Notes: generated by a model not told the origin, from the sequence alone. Shown: positions 47,370-59,772, counted from the stretch's first letter. The stretch: 64,000 nt of DNA from Notamacropus eugenii (GCF_028372415.1 NC_092874.1:56395865-56459864), one strand, 5' to 3'. Numbers and translations: made by a program.

Positions 47370-47920
47370 TCTAAAATTGTTTTTTTAGCAGTGAGGGAAA
47401 TGCAGTGATAAAGAAGGTATGGTTCCTGACTTCAAGAAGGTAGAAGAAATTAGATATTATATACTACTGTATTACCTTTGGAATCTAGAAAACTGAAAAA
47501 AAAAAAGAGGTATGGACAAGATGCTCCAAGTGTCCATGGAGCCCTGGGGTCATTTCTATTAGGGCAATTCAGAGATGTGTTAATGAGGAAGTGCCTCCAG
47601 GGATATAAAGGATTTCAACAGGTAGAAGTTGGGAGGAGAGGGGAGAGTGAACATTCTAGGTAGAGGGAATGGTGTGAACCTAAGTCTTGGAGAAGGAAAA
47701 GTGGGGATGTTTTAGAAAGCCATTATTTCAATTAGATTAGGTTTTCTTTTTTTTGTGTGTGTGTGAAGTGTGGTAGTAGAAGCTTGGAAAGTCAATTGAA
47801 ATTGTACTATGAAGAACACTGACTTCTAGGCTAAGGTGTTTGGATTTTATCCTAAAGGCAGCAGAGAAGAGCCACTGGGGATTTTCAAACAGAGTAGTGA
47901 TCTGACCTTGTAAGGTTAAT
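47370..47920 (+). repeat. Unnamed old interspersed repeat, copy 3 (diverged)
   Basis: Shares phrases with the copies at 1795 and 25590: 'gaacattctaggtagaggga', then 'ttggattttatcctaaaggc' and 'agagaagagccactggggat'. The relationship is weaker than between the other two. Confidence 0.4.
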
Positions 47921-47959
47921 GGAATATGAAGATCTTCCCTGTTTGTTAATAGGCCCATG

Positions 47960-48250
47960 TGACCATACCCCACCAATCATGGATGTTTTTGACATCCCAT
48001 GCTGAATCTAGTCTACATGTGGGTTCTCATGCCTTTGCACATGAGAACTCCCATGCCTTTCTGTGCTGAGCCAATCACATGCCAAGAAAAACTGTATAAG
48101 AGAGTGTTGAGGGTGAGGAAATGAAAAAGGAGCATGAGGGGGATGAGGTGGAGTATTAGGAACGCTAGCTGCAGCAGCAGCAGCAGATTGGTTTAGGGGC
48201 AATACAGGTGAGAAGTAATAAGGACCTGGCATAAAATGATAACACAGGGA
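47960..48250. other. Unclassified segment with hairpin and GCA repeat
   Basis: Contains a perfect 9-bp inverted repeat (gttctcatg at 48023-48031 and catgagaac at 48040-48048, 8-nt loop) and a short GCA microsatellite (about 48170-48186). It may be a piece of an LTR; ends were not found. Confidence 0.4.
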
Positions 48251-48409
48251 ATGATAATAGATGTTAATAATTCCTAACTAAACAAGTATAATGAAAAAAG
48301 TACTGCTTACAAGTTGACAATGTTTCAAAGCCCTGAGCAACTCATACTAAAAGTTTTACAGTTGGGGGTATATGCAAATTAAGATCATTTGAATGAATCT
48401 ATTTGCATG

Positions 48410-48660
48410 GACCCAGGCCTAGGTGGCAAGCTGAGCCTGGAGTCAGGAGACGAATTTATGGCTGGCCTCATATACTTCGTAGGTATGTGACCAAACAAGT
48501 TTTTGTCTGGCTCAGTTTCCTTATCTGTAAAATGCTGATAATAATAGTGCCTACCTCCCAGGTTGTTGGAAAGATCAAATGAAACTTTTGTAAAGAGCTT
48601 TGCAGACCTGGAAGCACTATATAAATGTTAGTTATTGTTACTACTGTTGACCCTTCTAGA
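48410..48660 (+). repeat. MIR-family SINE
   Basis: 'gagcctggagtcaggagacg', 'ggctcagtttccttatctgt', 'aaaatgctgataataatagt' and 'gcactatataaatgttagtt' in order. Confidence 0.75.
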
Positions 48661-48963
48661 ATATCAAGTGTGTAGCTGACCAGGAAGGTCAAATGAATAC
48701 GTCCCTGTCAGTACCACTCAGCCTTTTAATTAAAATGTTGATCGCTGTGGGTCTTTTTATGCAGAACTTGGGCATTTTCTTAGAGGAAGATCAGAACCTT
48801 GGCAGTCAAGAAACTCCTAAATTGGTCCATTTAGCATTTTTGTTGGGATATTTGATCTACTACTGGGTTGGACAGATATCACAACATATCTAAATGTAAA
48901 AAGAGATATTCATTTTGGATAACTAATGTAAAAGAAATTCTAGGTTATAATTCAGGAAAAAAG

Positions 48964-48969
48964 TTTATT
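48964..48969 (-). terminator. Candidate distal poly(A) signal of MINDY3
   Basis: AATAAA on the minus strand, about 940 nt past the MINDY3 stop codon. A T-rich stretch (CTTTTTTCC) follows within 10 nt in transcript sense. Confidence 0.45.
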
Positions 48970-49663
48970 TAGAGCCATCAACTAGGATCATAATAAATAA
49001 TGTAATATACTAATGGAATAACAGATGTTCTCATGCAGTTAACACAGTTACAAATATACAAGAAAGCTGGCTTACATTGTTGTTGGGACATATTCAGAAG
49101 AGCATTTGGCAATACAATAAAAGTGAACAGTTACAATTATAGAACAGAATCTTTCTGTTGAACTTATTTTTACATTCCTCTCATATATCTCTGAATAAAT
49201 TAATACATCATCCTCTTAGTTTCTGCCTTTCAGCATGCCAGATAATTAAGCCAAAGCAACACACAACTGTCAAAAGACAGAGTTGATGATTTATATTACA
49301 TAGGAATATTTCTGAAGTGTACCATCTGACCAACATTTGTACAAGCTACTTAGTTGAAAAGGGATTTTAGAAAAGAAACAACAAAAACCCAAACTTTTAT
49401 GCATTTTAGAGCTGAGGCTGAGTTATGATATGATGTAAGCCAGTATCATTTAAGTAATAAAACATGCTTGGATGAATTAAAAATACAAGCAGAGGTGAAG
49501 TTTTTCAATTTTCTAATGCACTGTAATGTAATAACATAGTTTTCAATTTTGATATCCAGTATGGAGATGTGACAGTACTGGACATTTATAATTTGCCTGT
49601 AAGGGATGGCAAGTTATCCTAGCCTGCAAATAAACGTATTCTATTTAAAGCTTAGAATTAATT

Positions 49664-49669
49664 TTTATT
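49664..49669 (-). terminator. Candidate proximal poly(A) signal of MINDY3
   Basis: AATAAA on the minus strand, about 240 nt past the stop codon, in an A/T-rich context. Confidence 0.45.
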
Positions 49670-49906
49670 GTCAATGTCACAATGGCCCCAAATGATAAAC
49701 TTTAACAGAAGACATTTAAAAAGAAATATAAATTAAATATATCCCAAACACTGAAAAAGTGTTTTAAAATTATTTACAATTTATCAATGATACCAGTGTA
49801 TATCTTCATTTAGCCAAAGTATAATATTTTACATCTAACTGCCATTTTTTTCAACCCTTCCATAAGCATTTGCATGTACCATCTTCCTTATAAACATTTG
49901 GGCAGA

Positions 49907-50056
49907 TCAGTTTAGTGAGGGAGAACGATCTGTGGACCAGAGCAGTTCTATATATGGCCATTTGGTCTGAAGACAGCGTTTCACTGGAGTGTCATCTGTC
50001 TGAAGCATAGGATCTTCAAAGCCCATAACGACTGCTGTGCCTTCAACATACATGAC
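49907..50056 (-). CDS. MINDY3: MINDY3 last coding exon
   Basis: 150 nt coding 49 residues plus TGA (49907-49909). It opens VMYVEGTAVVMGFEDPMLQT, continues with DDTPVKRCLQ and WPYIELLWS, and ends DRSPSLN. This is the highly conserved extreme C-terminus of MINDY3. The acceptor is an AG preceded by a pyrimidine-rich tract (50057-50058 on the plus strand), and the exon starts in phase 0. It is open throughout, with no frameshift. Compared with my memory of the human protein there are only conservative changes (for example Val for Ile in DTPVKRC). Confidence 0.97.
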   Translation of the reverse strand, partial: VMYVEGTAVVMGFEDPMLQTDDTPVKRCLQTKWPYIELLWSTDRSPSLN

Positions 50057-50798
50057 CTGTTAAAGAAAGATGACACCCACACGTTTAGTACATGTTCAGA
50101 ATAACTCCATGGATCTAGGCAGTCTACAGGATTAGCAAGTAAATTCTTCCACTCAGGTATAAAACCTTACGTCTGATTTTGTCTTAGTAGAAATCAGAAC
50201 TAAAAACACCTGTTCTTGGGCTACAGACTGAGGAGGGTACATTAGTGATCTGTTTAAAGTGAAAATCTAGAACTAAAGAGTAATGCATATACATACAGCA
50301 TTGTATGGCTGGCTGACTATTTTGCATTTGTGACAATTTAATAGTTAAAAATATGTATGACCTCATAGAAAACATGCAAAACACCACAAGAATGCCTCAA
50401 ATGAAGAATTTTTCCATTTGTTTAAACCTCATTTACATTCTGTCCATGTGCTGCATGTATATGGAACCTACAGCTCTAAAACCTAGATATTCCACGCAGT
50501 AATAACTGACATATTCTGAAAGGCTCTTTTTGCAACATTCTCCTCCCCAATCTTCAATGTCATGAGGGGTTCAATGTAAAGTCTGGGAGCTCTTGCATCT
50601 TTTTGGCATGGAAATCACCCGGTGCTTCAGTAAATGCTTCCATAATTTTAATTCTGCTTTGCTTTGGGTATGGACCTGTAACTTCATAAATGTGCAGACT
50701 TAGAGGGGTGCAAACTTCTGCTGATGCTGATCAGCAATCGTGTAGCTTAAACTCAGAAAACCGCCTGAGACACTAAGAAGTTAAGTCACCAGCTAGTC

Positions 50799-50962
50799 CA
50801 GGGGTGGGAAACCTGCAGCCTTGAGGTCACATGTGGCCTACTAGGTCCTCCAGTGCAGCCCTTTGACTGAATTCAATCTTCAGTTATGATTCTGTCAAAG
50901 GGCTACTCTTGAGGACTTAGCAGGCCACATGTGGACTCAAGGTTATAGGTTCCCCACCCCTG
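50799..50962. mobile_element. Non-autonomous hAT transposon (OposCharlie/OC1-type), in a MINDY3 intron
   Basis: 164 bp with good terminal inverted repeats: 'caggggtgggaaacctgcag' on the left, and a right end that reads the same way on the other strand ('caggggtggggaacctataa'). The interior is also inverted-like ('gtcacatgtggcctactagg' and 'gcaggccacatgtggactca'). The flanking 8-mers agcTagtc and ggctagga keep a shared gctag, consistent with a decayed 8-bp hAT target duplication. It has no transposase. This family is known from opossum and is noted for horizontal transfer among animals; the assignment is from memory. Confidence 0.8.
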
Positions 50963-53110
50963 GGCTAGGATGTGTCAGTAGGAGGATATGAAGTCCATAG
51001 AAAGCTCTCTACTAGGTCATACTTCTACATATTTTAGTCAAAAATATATCTGATTTGAAAAGATATGAAAAGAAGAAAGAGTAAATAGGTGAATATGTTA
51101 AAAAGGAAAAAAAACTGGAAGCAAGTGATAAAAGAGTGTCAGGGAAAAAGATAGATAAGAATAGGTAGAAATGTATGGAAGGGAATGGCAGTCAGAAAAT
51201 ATTTACATGGGGAAACAACTGTATATATATGCATATATGTGTATATGCACCTATAGATATATAACATGTATATACATGTATGTATATCATAAAGAGAAAG
51301 AAGATAGGTAGACAGCTTTGTAAGTAGCTTGAACCTCTAAATATATGACTAAATCAAAATCAAAAGAAAATATTTAACCCAATTATTTCATTTCTTTATT
51401 AAACAGGCTCTTATAACGCACTATGTTCTCTAATAAGAAATATCTACTAATCATCAAGGACTGTTAACCTAAGTACATATTTCTAAACAATATCAAGAAT
51501 GTAATATTTATGTTGGAAGAATGGCTAATCTTTAACTTCTACCCCTCTCTGTGCAGGTATAACATGACGATTAACATCAACGAATAAAAGACAAGGAAAT
51601 AATGAAGTTCTTCTAAAAGTACACTATTAACTAAAAAATAGTTAATACAAAGTATGCTTGAAGTCTTACTTTTGGGACCCTCTATATGATCAAGTCATAA
51701 TGCTGCAATACAAAAGCCATAAAATATTTATCATGGTACATAAATATAAAGCCTTAGAGAACCAAACTGTTAGCTCACCAAAGGATTTTAGGAAGCCTGC
51801 AAAAAATGTAGAGGATGGAAAAGAAAGTAAAATGTAACAAGTGCTTTTTAGGTGCCCCACTTAATCACCTTCCCCTAGTCACTACTGTGACTGTCATGTA
51901 CCTTGGTGGGTCAGTTGCCACTGCACACTCTTTCCTGTTTGTCAAGTCATCTGAGGCCACCAACCATCATCAGTCTGTCTCTAATCTGAGAGGAGCCAGA
52001 GTCGGATCTTTTCATCATGTTTTCGGTGTAGTAAAACTTGTACCACTCAGCAAAGTAATATTTAACAATATGATTTCATGATAAATAAAAATTTTAATAA
52101 GTGTAATTAATTGATGTTAATTGAAGTTTCCCTTTTTAAAAATACTATTTATTTGAAAAATAGTTTAATCATTAATTGCACTTTTTCTTGGAAAGTGAGC
52201 CACTTTCCAAGGCACAAAGAAGTTTAACCTATTTTAATTTTGGTCCCTACCTACCACCAAGTTGTGTTGGTCTGCTCTAAGGTAAGATGCATAAGAATTT
52301 CTATTTTAGCTAAAGTATCCGTTTTCTTCTGTTTGTTTTTCTTAACAAGTTCAGTGTTTTGCTTGTAAGTTCCTAAATTAAACACTCTTATGAAGAACTA
52401 TACACAAAGAATGTTGTCCAAGTTTTTTATATTTAAGAAATAGTCCCACAGAATTTCTTTTTCATAAAGAACTTCCCTCATTTATTCAGTTCAAAACTCC
52501 TTTGTTCACTTACTGCCATCTACCATAAGCTTCTGCCCTAAAACTATTCAATCTCCCCTTCATTTTATTAGTTCTTTCCTTTAACCTGTTCACTGGTTAT
52601 ACTCTGTGATTTTATATCGTAAGTGTTTGAGAACAATTTCTGTGAGCTTTCCCTTCTAAAAAATATGTCAAGTCAATCCTTGTTGCCTGTTGTGATTTCT
52701 CCTCTTTTTGCTAGGGAGTGAGATGTTTGTCGTAGACAGAGCTGACATGACTTACTGGAGAGAGGCTCTATTGGTGAGCAGACCAAGGACAGGCCTGGGG
52801 GTCCAGGACTCAGTTTTGCTCCTTGCTCTGCCAAAGACTCACTGTGCGAACATAGGGGCTGGGGAAGTGCTTAATGTCCCTGTCTCTCAGCTGCCTCATA
52901 AATGTAAAATATAGACAATATGATCGACCTCCCTTGCAGGGATAACGAACTAATGACTATACAGCATTTCATACGACAAAGGACTAGTTGGACCTTAAAA
53001 CTTTGAATGAAGCATTCATGAACATATTATAGAATAGCATCTAAGCTTCTCCATTATAGATCTATATTGGTCATGATATGGAAATAAAATATATTTTCAC
53101 AAATGAAAGA
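50963..53110. other. MINDY3 intron, mostly unassigned
   Basis: AT-rich intronic sequence with a TA/CATA-rich patch at about 51220-51290 and possible MIR-like text near 52720-52960. The 88-codon plus-strand open stretch at 51815-52081 has no recognisable motif. Confidence 0.5.
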
Positions 53111-53149
53111 AACTCAAGTCACTTAAATATAAGTGAACACAATCTCTTC

Positions 53150-53490
53150 CTTACTATTCCCTTCATATGCTTATGAAGGGTGATGAAAAGATCCAATAAG
53201 GAAGCTGCGGTCTGAAGGACATCTATGAGTAGGCAAAGAGGTGGGCTGATCACGTGGCAAGAGGGACAAAGGTGTACAGCCTGAAGGCTTAGTGAGACCC
53301 AAGAAATATTAAAAGAACCAAAGGAAGTCACTGAGTAGATCTTTTCTGGAAGATTTATAAAAAGACACAGACAAGAATTATATCAGATGAGAGGGCATGG
53401 AGGGCTTATGATTTGTCCTGGAGGAAGGAAAACTCATGTGGATGATAGAGGATCACAGATATATTATGAAACTAAAGTACAATTTGCTTT
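53150..53490 (+). pseudogene. LINE C-terminal fragment (RTE-like), in a MINDY3 intron
   Basis: Plus-strand frames, with stops, read an AKRWADHVARGTK block, then DPRNIKRTKG and WRAYDLSWRKE. These match the R-W-A-x-H-V-A ... W-R tail common to RTE-type LINE polyproteins. It is dead and short. Confidence 0.5.
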
Positions 53491-53990
53491 TAATTTTAAG
53501 TATAGTTGGTTTTTTTTCCTATTTCATCAAAAGACAACTTTCCAACTCAATGCAATCAGGTCATTTTTTGTGTGGTACAAGTTCTCTTTCTGAAATTTAA
53601 AAAAATGCCCTTGGCAAGAATGTGCTACTTGTAATCTTTAAATTGCATCTGTTTTCTCCTTTCAAACCATTTTTTCATCTATATTAATCAGAACTTATAT
53701 GACTAACCATAATGCTGACTCAACAACATACGCACATTCAAGATATTGACATAACCTAAATATAGCCCATTTTGTGACTGTGAAACGTAATGTTCCAAAA
53801 TGTAATACCAATTTATAGGCACTATTCATATTAGAACATAGCATCTGCAAAGGATAATGTAGACAGCAATAAAGGAAAAACAAGAAGAATTTTGAGATCA
53901 TGTCTTAATGTAGAGCTCTTATAATACTTAATGTCCTCAAATATTTCTATCATTGAACCAATTAAAAATAATTTCTTTAAATAATCATAC

Positions 53991-54062
53991 CTTTTCATTA
54001 TAATTAGACTGCTTTAATCCATTGTAGTGATATACAGTAAATGACTCTGGCACACTGGAATC
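53991..54062 (-). CDS. MINDY3: MINDY3 penultimate coding exon
   Basis: 72 nt coding DSSVPESFTVYHYNGLKQSN and then YNEK. Both introns are phase 0. The donor is AAG|GTATGA and the acceptor CCTAG|GATTCC. The segment SFTVYHYNGLKQSNYNEK is a hallmark of MINDY3. The first residues (DSSV) differ from those I remember for human (SSG), in a variable spot. Confidence 0.97.
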
Positions 54063-54439
54063 CTAGGACAAGTAAAGCACCATTACATATTTAAATCACA
54101 CATCAAATTGTTTCTAAGTAGTAACTGGAAGTATCTATAAGAATGCTCTTAAGCATTTTATTCACTTCTAAATAACTTGTTCTCAAAAATGCCAGGCATG
54201 TCTACCTATGTGTGCTCATCCTTCTGCCAAGACTGTGGACTTTCTACACAGAGTAACACAAAGTGTCGCTTGGAGGCTGTCAGCTCTTGAGTGCCAGTTG
54301 TAACGAAAAAGAAAGTGTCATAGAGAATGACAATTTTAGAACTTTAAGGGAATTTACTTCAAATGTTATTCTATGTGAACAGTGGCCATCTGGAATGTGA
54401 CTTCCAAGCTAATCCTAATTTCCCTGGAAAATTCTTTGA

Positions 54440-54915
54440 TTAATCCCTGCTACCTAAAGGGCAAAGACCGAACTCCTTTACCTGGCATTCGAGGCTTTTT
54501 GTACCCTGACCCTCACTTACCTCTCTAGCCTTTATTTCAAAGACTAATGTTCATGAACACTCTGTTCAGCCCAGTTTTATTTACTCATCCTCAAAACTGC
54601 TTTCACTTTGAGGCACGATTTTCATAATTGCTAAAACAAGACTATCAAGTGGAATGTTGTCATCTCTTTCCCCTAAGGGCTATGAACCTTTCTTTGAGAC
54701 ACAGGTCACATCCCATGTCCTCAAGGAAATGTCCACTGATCACTGGGAAGCGATTTCTTCCTCCTTTCAACTACCATGGCAACTGTCTGAAGAATTTATT
54801 GGGAGATTATTTATTTCTTGTCTTGCTATATGTCTGTCTGACACAGAAATTATGAGCTCCTGTTGGAGGCAAACACTGTCCTAACTGCTTTGTATTCTCT
54901 GCTGTGCCTTGCACA
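54440..54915 (+). repeat. L2 LINE fragment, antisense in a MINDY3 intron
   Basis: 'gcaaagaccgaactccttta', 'cctggcattcgaggcttttt', 'tctgtctgacacagaaatta' and 'gccttgcacagctggtgctc' follow the L2 3' order. Confidence 0.65.
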
Positions 54916-55113
54916 GCTGGTGCTCAAATAGGTTAAAAAAATTTTTTTAATATAGTTTGTTAATAATAACACTTCAATAGGAAAACTTATAGGGACTATG
55001 GCACACCAAGGAAGTGATCTAATATATATTATTTGATAGTGTTAATAAACTGTATTGAAAAAAGTACACCTAAACACACTTACCTCCACCTTACTTCCAC
55101 ATCTAAATACAAC

Positions 55114-55115
<2 letters not shown>

Positions 55116-55178
<63 letters not shown>
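55116..55178. repeat. (CA)n microsatellite
   Basis: About 31 uninterrupted CA units in a MINDY3 intron. It is likely polymorphic. Confidence 0.97.
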
Positions 55179-55180
<2 letters not shown>

Positions 55181-56690
55181 AAACACTTTTTTGGGAGCAG
55201 AGTACAGTTTAGTGATATTAAATAGGAGGATATCCTACTTCTAAAAAGGTTGGGAATTACCTCAAACTTAAAAAAAAGTGCTCTTATGAATCTTTCCATT
55301 AGGATAACATGCAAAATTAAATATTACATGGATGGGAAAACATTTTTTGTTTACTGAAGATGTTCTATCACTGAGAACATACTTGTGACATTTATTGAAA
55401 GCATGTCAGAAATGCATTAATTAAAAATCAAATTATTTCAGCTACAGAAAACAAAGAGGATGAAATCTATAATGTAAATACTTATTAAGAAACCTAACAC
55501 TTTAACTATCTATATTTTAAGACCTTGGAATTCATTGGAAAATACTTTTACAATCTTCCCTCCATTAAGTAACTTGCAAAAGGTTTTTTTCAATCAATAG
55601 TTTAGGATTTGAAAACCTACTAAAAAAAAAACCAAAAAGAACTTTCATTCTTTTACTTTCCCAAATTTCCATGAGAATTGCAGGTTTAGAAAGTGTGCGC
55701 TCTAGTTATTTAAAAAAATGATCAAAATTTTATGTTCATAGTGCTGTTTACCATTTTAGGAATGTAAGTATTATTAACAATTCAAATTCTTTTAAACTCT
55801 TCTAAATTGCGATTAAGTCTTTAACATTTTTTCCCTTCTATTCTGAGTTATTTTCCACTTGGCAGTTAAATCCTTTTTGTAATAGGGGTGAAAATGATAT
55901 GGGTAATTTTGTAAAAGCACTTAATTTTAATTTATGATTGTGTTATTTGAAGAATAAAAGACCAAGGTATAGTCAGGTAACTGAGTAGCTCAATTAAGTG
56001 ACAAAATCTTACATTAGAGAAGAGACAAGGAACAATCTATAGGAGATTAGAGTTAATTTGCTCAATATTCTGTCCCAGAATTCAGTGTGTTACGGGAAAC
56101 TCAGAGGAGAAGGTAGAAACTTGTATGTAGCAGAGTGATAACAGTCAATGTATCCCCACACTGACGATCTTTCCCTAGGTATTTTTCTTTGCTCCTCCAA
56201 GAAAGAGGTTATACTTAAGATTGAGGATCCTTGGAAGGAATTCCTACCACCTGCTCTCTTAGCTTTCTTTCTGGCAAAGACGTGGTCTAGTTTCTAAAGA
56301 TTCCAGGTCAAGAGAACTGGCACAAGGAAACTTGTTGCCACAAAACCCTGGTGATAAACTTGGCTGATGATACCAAGCCTCAGATTGAGTTAAACTCACT
56401 TGTGTCCTACTTTATGCAGCAATTTAATATGTTACAATGCATTTTTAGTGTACAATTATGAACTGTTATTTTTATCACAAAATAAGAAACAACTCTGGAC
56501 AATCTTCCCATTAAATATAATGTAATTTAAGTTTGTACATACACAAGTATATTCTTACTATGAGAATCTCTAAAAGAACAGATTAAATCTATAAGTACTA
56601 GGATAATTTTAAATGTGTAGGAAAATTGCCAGTATGATCTTTGAGGATCTCAACCATATTAGGGATCAATTAATACATTCCTTACATTAC
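55179..56690. other. MINDY3 intron, no repeat recognised
   Basis: AT-rich, without an exon or a repeat family that I can name. Confidence 0.5.
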
Positions 56691-56778
56691 CTGATCAGGA
56701 AAGAACTCCTGAAGAAAGGGACCCAGTAAGATAATTCCTAGTCCTTCTGGGTCTAATTTGTTCTTCATAAGGTTGACA
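56691..56778 (-). CDS. MINDY3: MINDY3 internal coding exon
   Basis: 88 nt. Its first base completes a Tyr codon split with the previous exon (TA|T). It then codes VNLMKNKLDPEGLGIILLGP and FLQEFFPDQ. The donor is CAG|GTAATG (phase 0) and the acceptor TTATAG|TGTC. The frame is fully open. The KLDPEGLG segment continues the EF-hand-like C-terminal half of the protein. Confidence 0.97.
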
Positions 56779-57184
56779 CTATAACAATATCAAAAAATAC
56801 CAAAACAATAAGTACACTGGTACATTTTTATTCTTACATGATTAAAATATGTGGCATTACAACACATCTCACTGCCAAAAATTTTGAGAGCTGTTCTTTT
56901 TAAAACCTTAATGACAAATACATAGGAATGGCACTTATTTGCCAAAATGTGGTTATTTTTAAATCAGAGTAATCTGTTACTATTTACAATTTAAATCGTG
57001 AAGATAATTTTGAAGGTTCATTCCTTATTAGGTAAAGTCATTTTCAAATTGAAGGTTTAAAAGCCTAGACCCAGGACACTGCCCCCTGTCAGGAAGAATT
57101 TCTTTCGTTTGTTTTTAAAGAAAAAATTTTTATGAGGTATATTTCATTGTAAGAGTACAAATCATTAATCCACTCTCCCCTACG

Positions 57185-57320
57185 CCCTTTTCCTGGCAGA
57201 ATGGAAAGTGCATTGGGCTGGAAGTTCGAGATCTTCTTCTTGGCTGTGCTGGTATCTAAGTGTGTAATCTTGAGCAAGTCAGTTTCTCTAAGCCTTAATT
57301 CTTTATCCATGAAATAAAGG
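57185..57320 (+). repeat. MIR-family SINE
   Basis: 'gcagaatggaaagtgcattg', 'gtgtaatcttgagcaagtca' and 'gtttctctaagccttaattc' in MIR order. Confidence 0.65.
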
Positions 57321-57369
57321 CTTGTACTTGATCAATCAAGTTCCTTTAGACTTGATCATGGTGTACTAT

Positions 57370-57605
57370 TTAGGTATAAGAATGACAGTACTGTATAGGA
57401 GAGAGAATGCTGGACTAAGAACCAGAGAGCTGAGATCAGATCTCAGGTCCAACACTCACTAGATGCGTGATGATAGGCTTTTCTGAGACTATGCTCATCT
57501 ATAAAAATGGGGACATGGTATTCATACTAAGTACCTCACAAGGCTGTTGTGAAGAAACACAACCTTAATGTGGTATATAAAAGTGAGTTCTTCATAAAAA
57601 GAAGT
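57370..57605 (+). repeat. MIR-family SINE
   Basis: 'gaatgctggactaagaacca' head, diverged CORE, then 'agtacctcacaaggctgttg', 'tgaagaaacacaacctt' and 'aatgtggtatataaaagtga'. Confidence 0.65.
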
Positions 57606-59699
57606 GAACTTTACCACATGCTACAGAAAATACAATTCTTATGAAATATTTACACAGAAGGTCATTTTCAAAAGCAAAAACATAAAGCAGTGCAGTAGAA
57701 AACCTTAACTTCTAAGATTTTGGTGTGGAGAAAGGGAAATACTCAGTTCAGAAATAGAAATGTGATATGATTTAAGGTGGAAATATACTGGGATAGTAGT
57801 TGAAGACCTCAAAGACAAACCACACTGTACTATTGCAATGTTATTGGAAGTCTTATATACTGGAAAGGGAGAACACTGTACCCCATTGCTAAAGAGGAGT
57901 GAAGACAGAAGGAAACTGGGGTGAGAGGTACAAGATGAGATTTTTCAAACTTGAAGTTTCTCTTCTGAAGCCAGTAATTTAGGGTTCTTTGAAATACCAA
58001 AAAATAAAAATGCTATTCTAGTTTGGATTTTAATCCTCTGCTGTGTCCTTCAAAGTGTGTGCATACACAGACTCACATGTAGAATGAGGCTATCAAACTA
58101 CCTACTATTTAACTTAAAAAGTAAAGGATTTGAGTATCATATTCCACCTAATGAACAGGTTTGAACAGGAGGCTTATGAAGTCAGACTCACAGATTCAAG
58201 CCTATTTAAAAATGATAACTCTACAGAGGGGAACAAATCATTCTACTACCACAGACTGGATCTCAGTCATTTTACAAATATGTACTACTAGTCACAAGAG
58301 TGGGTATGAGGACCTTTTAATTTACTCACTAACTACAACTAGAAAACAATTTAAACAGGTCATTATTATCTTCTTCATACAGCAAGGCATACCACCAAAT
58401 ATTATAGTTCAGACAGAGAAATGTGGGCTAATTTTAAAATTAACTTATGCATGAGAGTGGGGGTGAATGGAGAAGGCAAAAAAAGAAAACAACAATTGCA
58501 AAAGGAGAAGAGATCCATTTTTCTCCTTCACATTGACAGGCTTCAATAAGCCAGTCTTCTACTTGGAAACTGGTTCAATCTTATTGAGAGGAAATCTGGT
58601 AAAGCATCATCATTACCATTTGCTAGAATAGTTGAGATTCCTTCAGACATCTCCTTTATGTTATAAACCTGTCCACCTATGCTTAACTATTGAATATTGT
58701 CTAAATCATAGTTCAAGGTGATTAGATTCTGAGACATTAATTTAGACTTGATTAGTTTATAAGTGTTTACATGTAGCTGCATACTTTCAAAAAGACCACA
58801 TCTGAAATTCATCTAAAAAACATGAACAGGACTGTATTGCTGCATTACTTTACATGTTAAAGTTTGTTTTTTTATTGTCAGATGAAAAATGTAGAGAACC
58901 TAAAAGCCTTAGAACCTGACATTCATGTTATTGTTAAGAAGAAACGGGTCAAATTTCCAGATTTAGTTTCATATTTGATCAACTAATATTCCAGTTAGTA
59001 TAGGAAATTCAAATTATTCCCAATGAAAAACAAAATGCAAATTTTTCTTTTTAAAGAGTGCCTCTGCATAACACCAAGGTCATGAGGACAAGAAAAAAAT
59101 GAAACCTAAATGAACAGAAAGACATGTATTGACACTCAAAGGATTTAGTCCAGATCATTTAGTCATCTGGATGTGTTCAATATCTTTGACTGGCTTTAAA
59201 CATATAAAGCTGAAAAGTCAAAGGGCTGTTAGTTATTGACAGAAAACACTATCTATTATCAGTATCTATAATACAGAAAACTGTTATAATTTTCTCCACA
59301 GCTGCCCAAACCAGATTCAAAATGACAAAATAGAAAAATAATGGGAGATTCAGAAATTAAGTTTTGGTAACTAATAGAAAAATACTTAGAAATTTCAAAA
59401 AAAATAATCCCCCAAACTCCACAACCCAACTTTTTAACACCAATCTCTTAGATGCCTAATAAAAGAGACAGAGTATAGAGAAAAAAGTTAATTTTTGGTT
59501 AAGTGTAGTCTCTAAATCTTTCTTTCTTTTTTATCTATCCATCCACACAAACTGATCATTCTTTTAATTAGAATACCATTCATTATGGCACTTATGTATA
59601 GATACGTAAACACATATATCAATACAATAATGATGTGGTAAATTTTGATTTTAATTTTATTTATGGTCAAATAAAAGTTTTAATTTTCTATTATCTTAC
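57606..59699. other. MINDY3 intron, no repeat recognised
   Basis: AT-rich. The 97-codon open stretch at 58161-58454 (plus strand) shows no motif and is probably chance. Confidence 0.5.
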
Positions 59700-59772
59700 T
59701 ACTCAGGATCTGATACAAGGTCCAAAGCTTTCATCACATCTTCTAGAAGTGTATCAGGTATAAATCCATTAT
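59700..59772 (-). CDS. MINDY3: MINDY3 internal coding exon (EF-hand-like segment)
   Basis: 73 nt. The first two bases complete an Asp codon begun in the previous exon (outside or unseen). It then codes NGFIPDTLLEDVMKALDLVS and DPE, and the last two bases (TA) begin the Tyr codon finished at 56778. The acceptor is TTTTTGCAG|ATAATGG and the donor GAGTA|GTAAGA. The D-N-G-F-I-P-D pattern resembles an EF-hand loop. Confidence 0.96.

Larger units (their letters stand above)
48945..49906 (-). other. MINDY3: MINDY3 3' UTR (probable)
   Basis: Sequence downstream of the stop codon is AT-rich and free of repeats that I can recognise, as expected of a 3' UTR. On the minus strand AATAAA occurs at 49664-49669, about 240 nt after the stop, and again at 48964-48969, about 940 nt after it. 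Either could end the transcript, so short and long 3' UTR forms are possible. The left boundary given assumes the distal signal. Confidence 0.6.

Noticed and set aside
1..48900. ITGA8 or other neighbour exons
   Set aside because: I expected ITGA8 on this side from human gene order but found no exon-like segment with its features. The human intergenic distance is also large.
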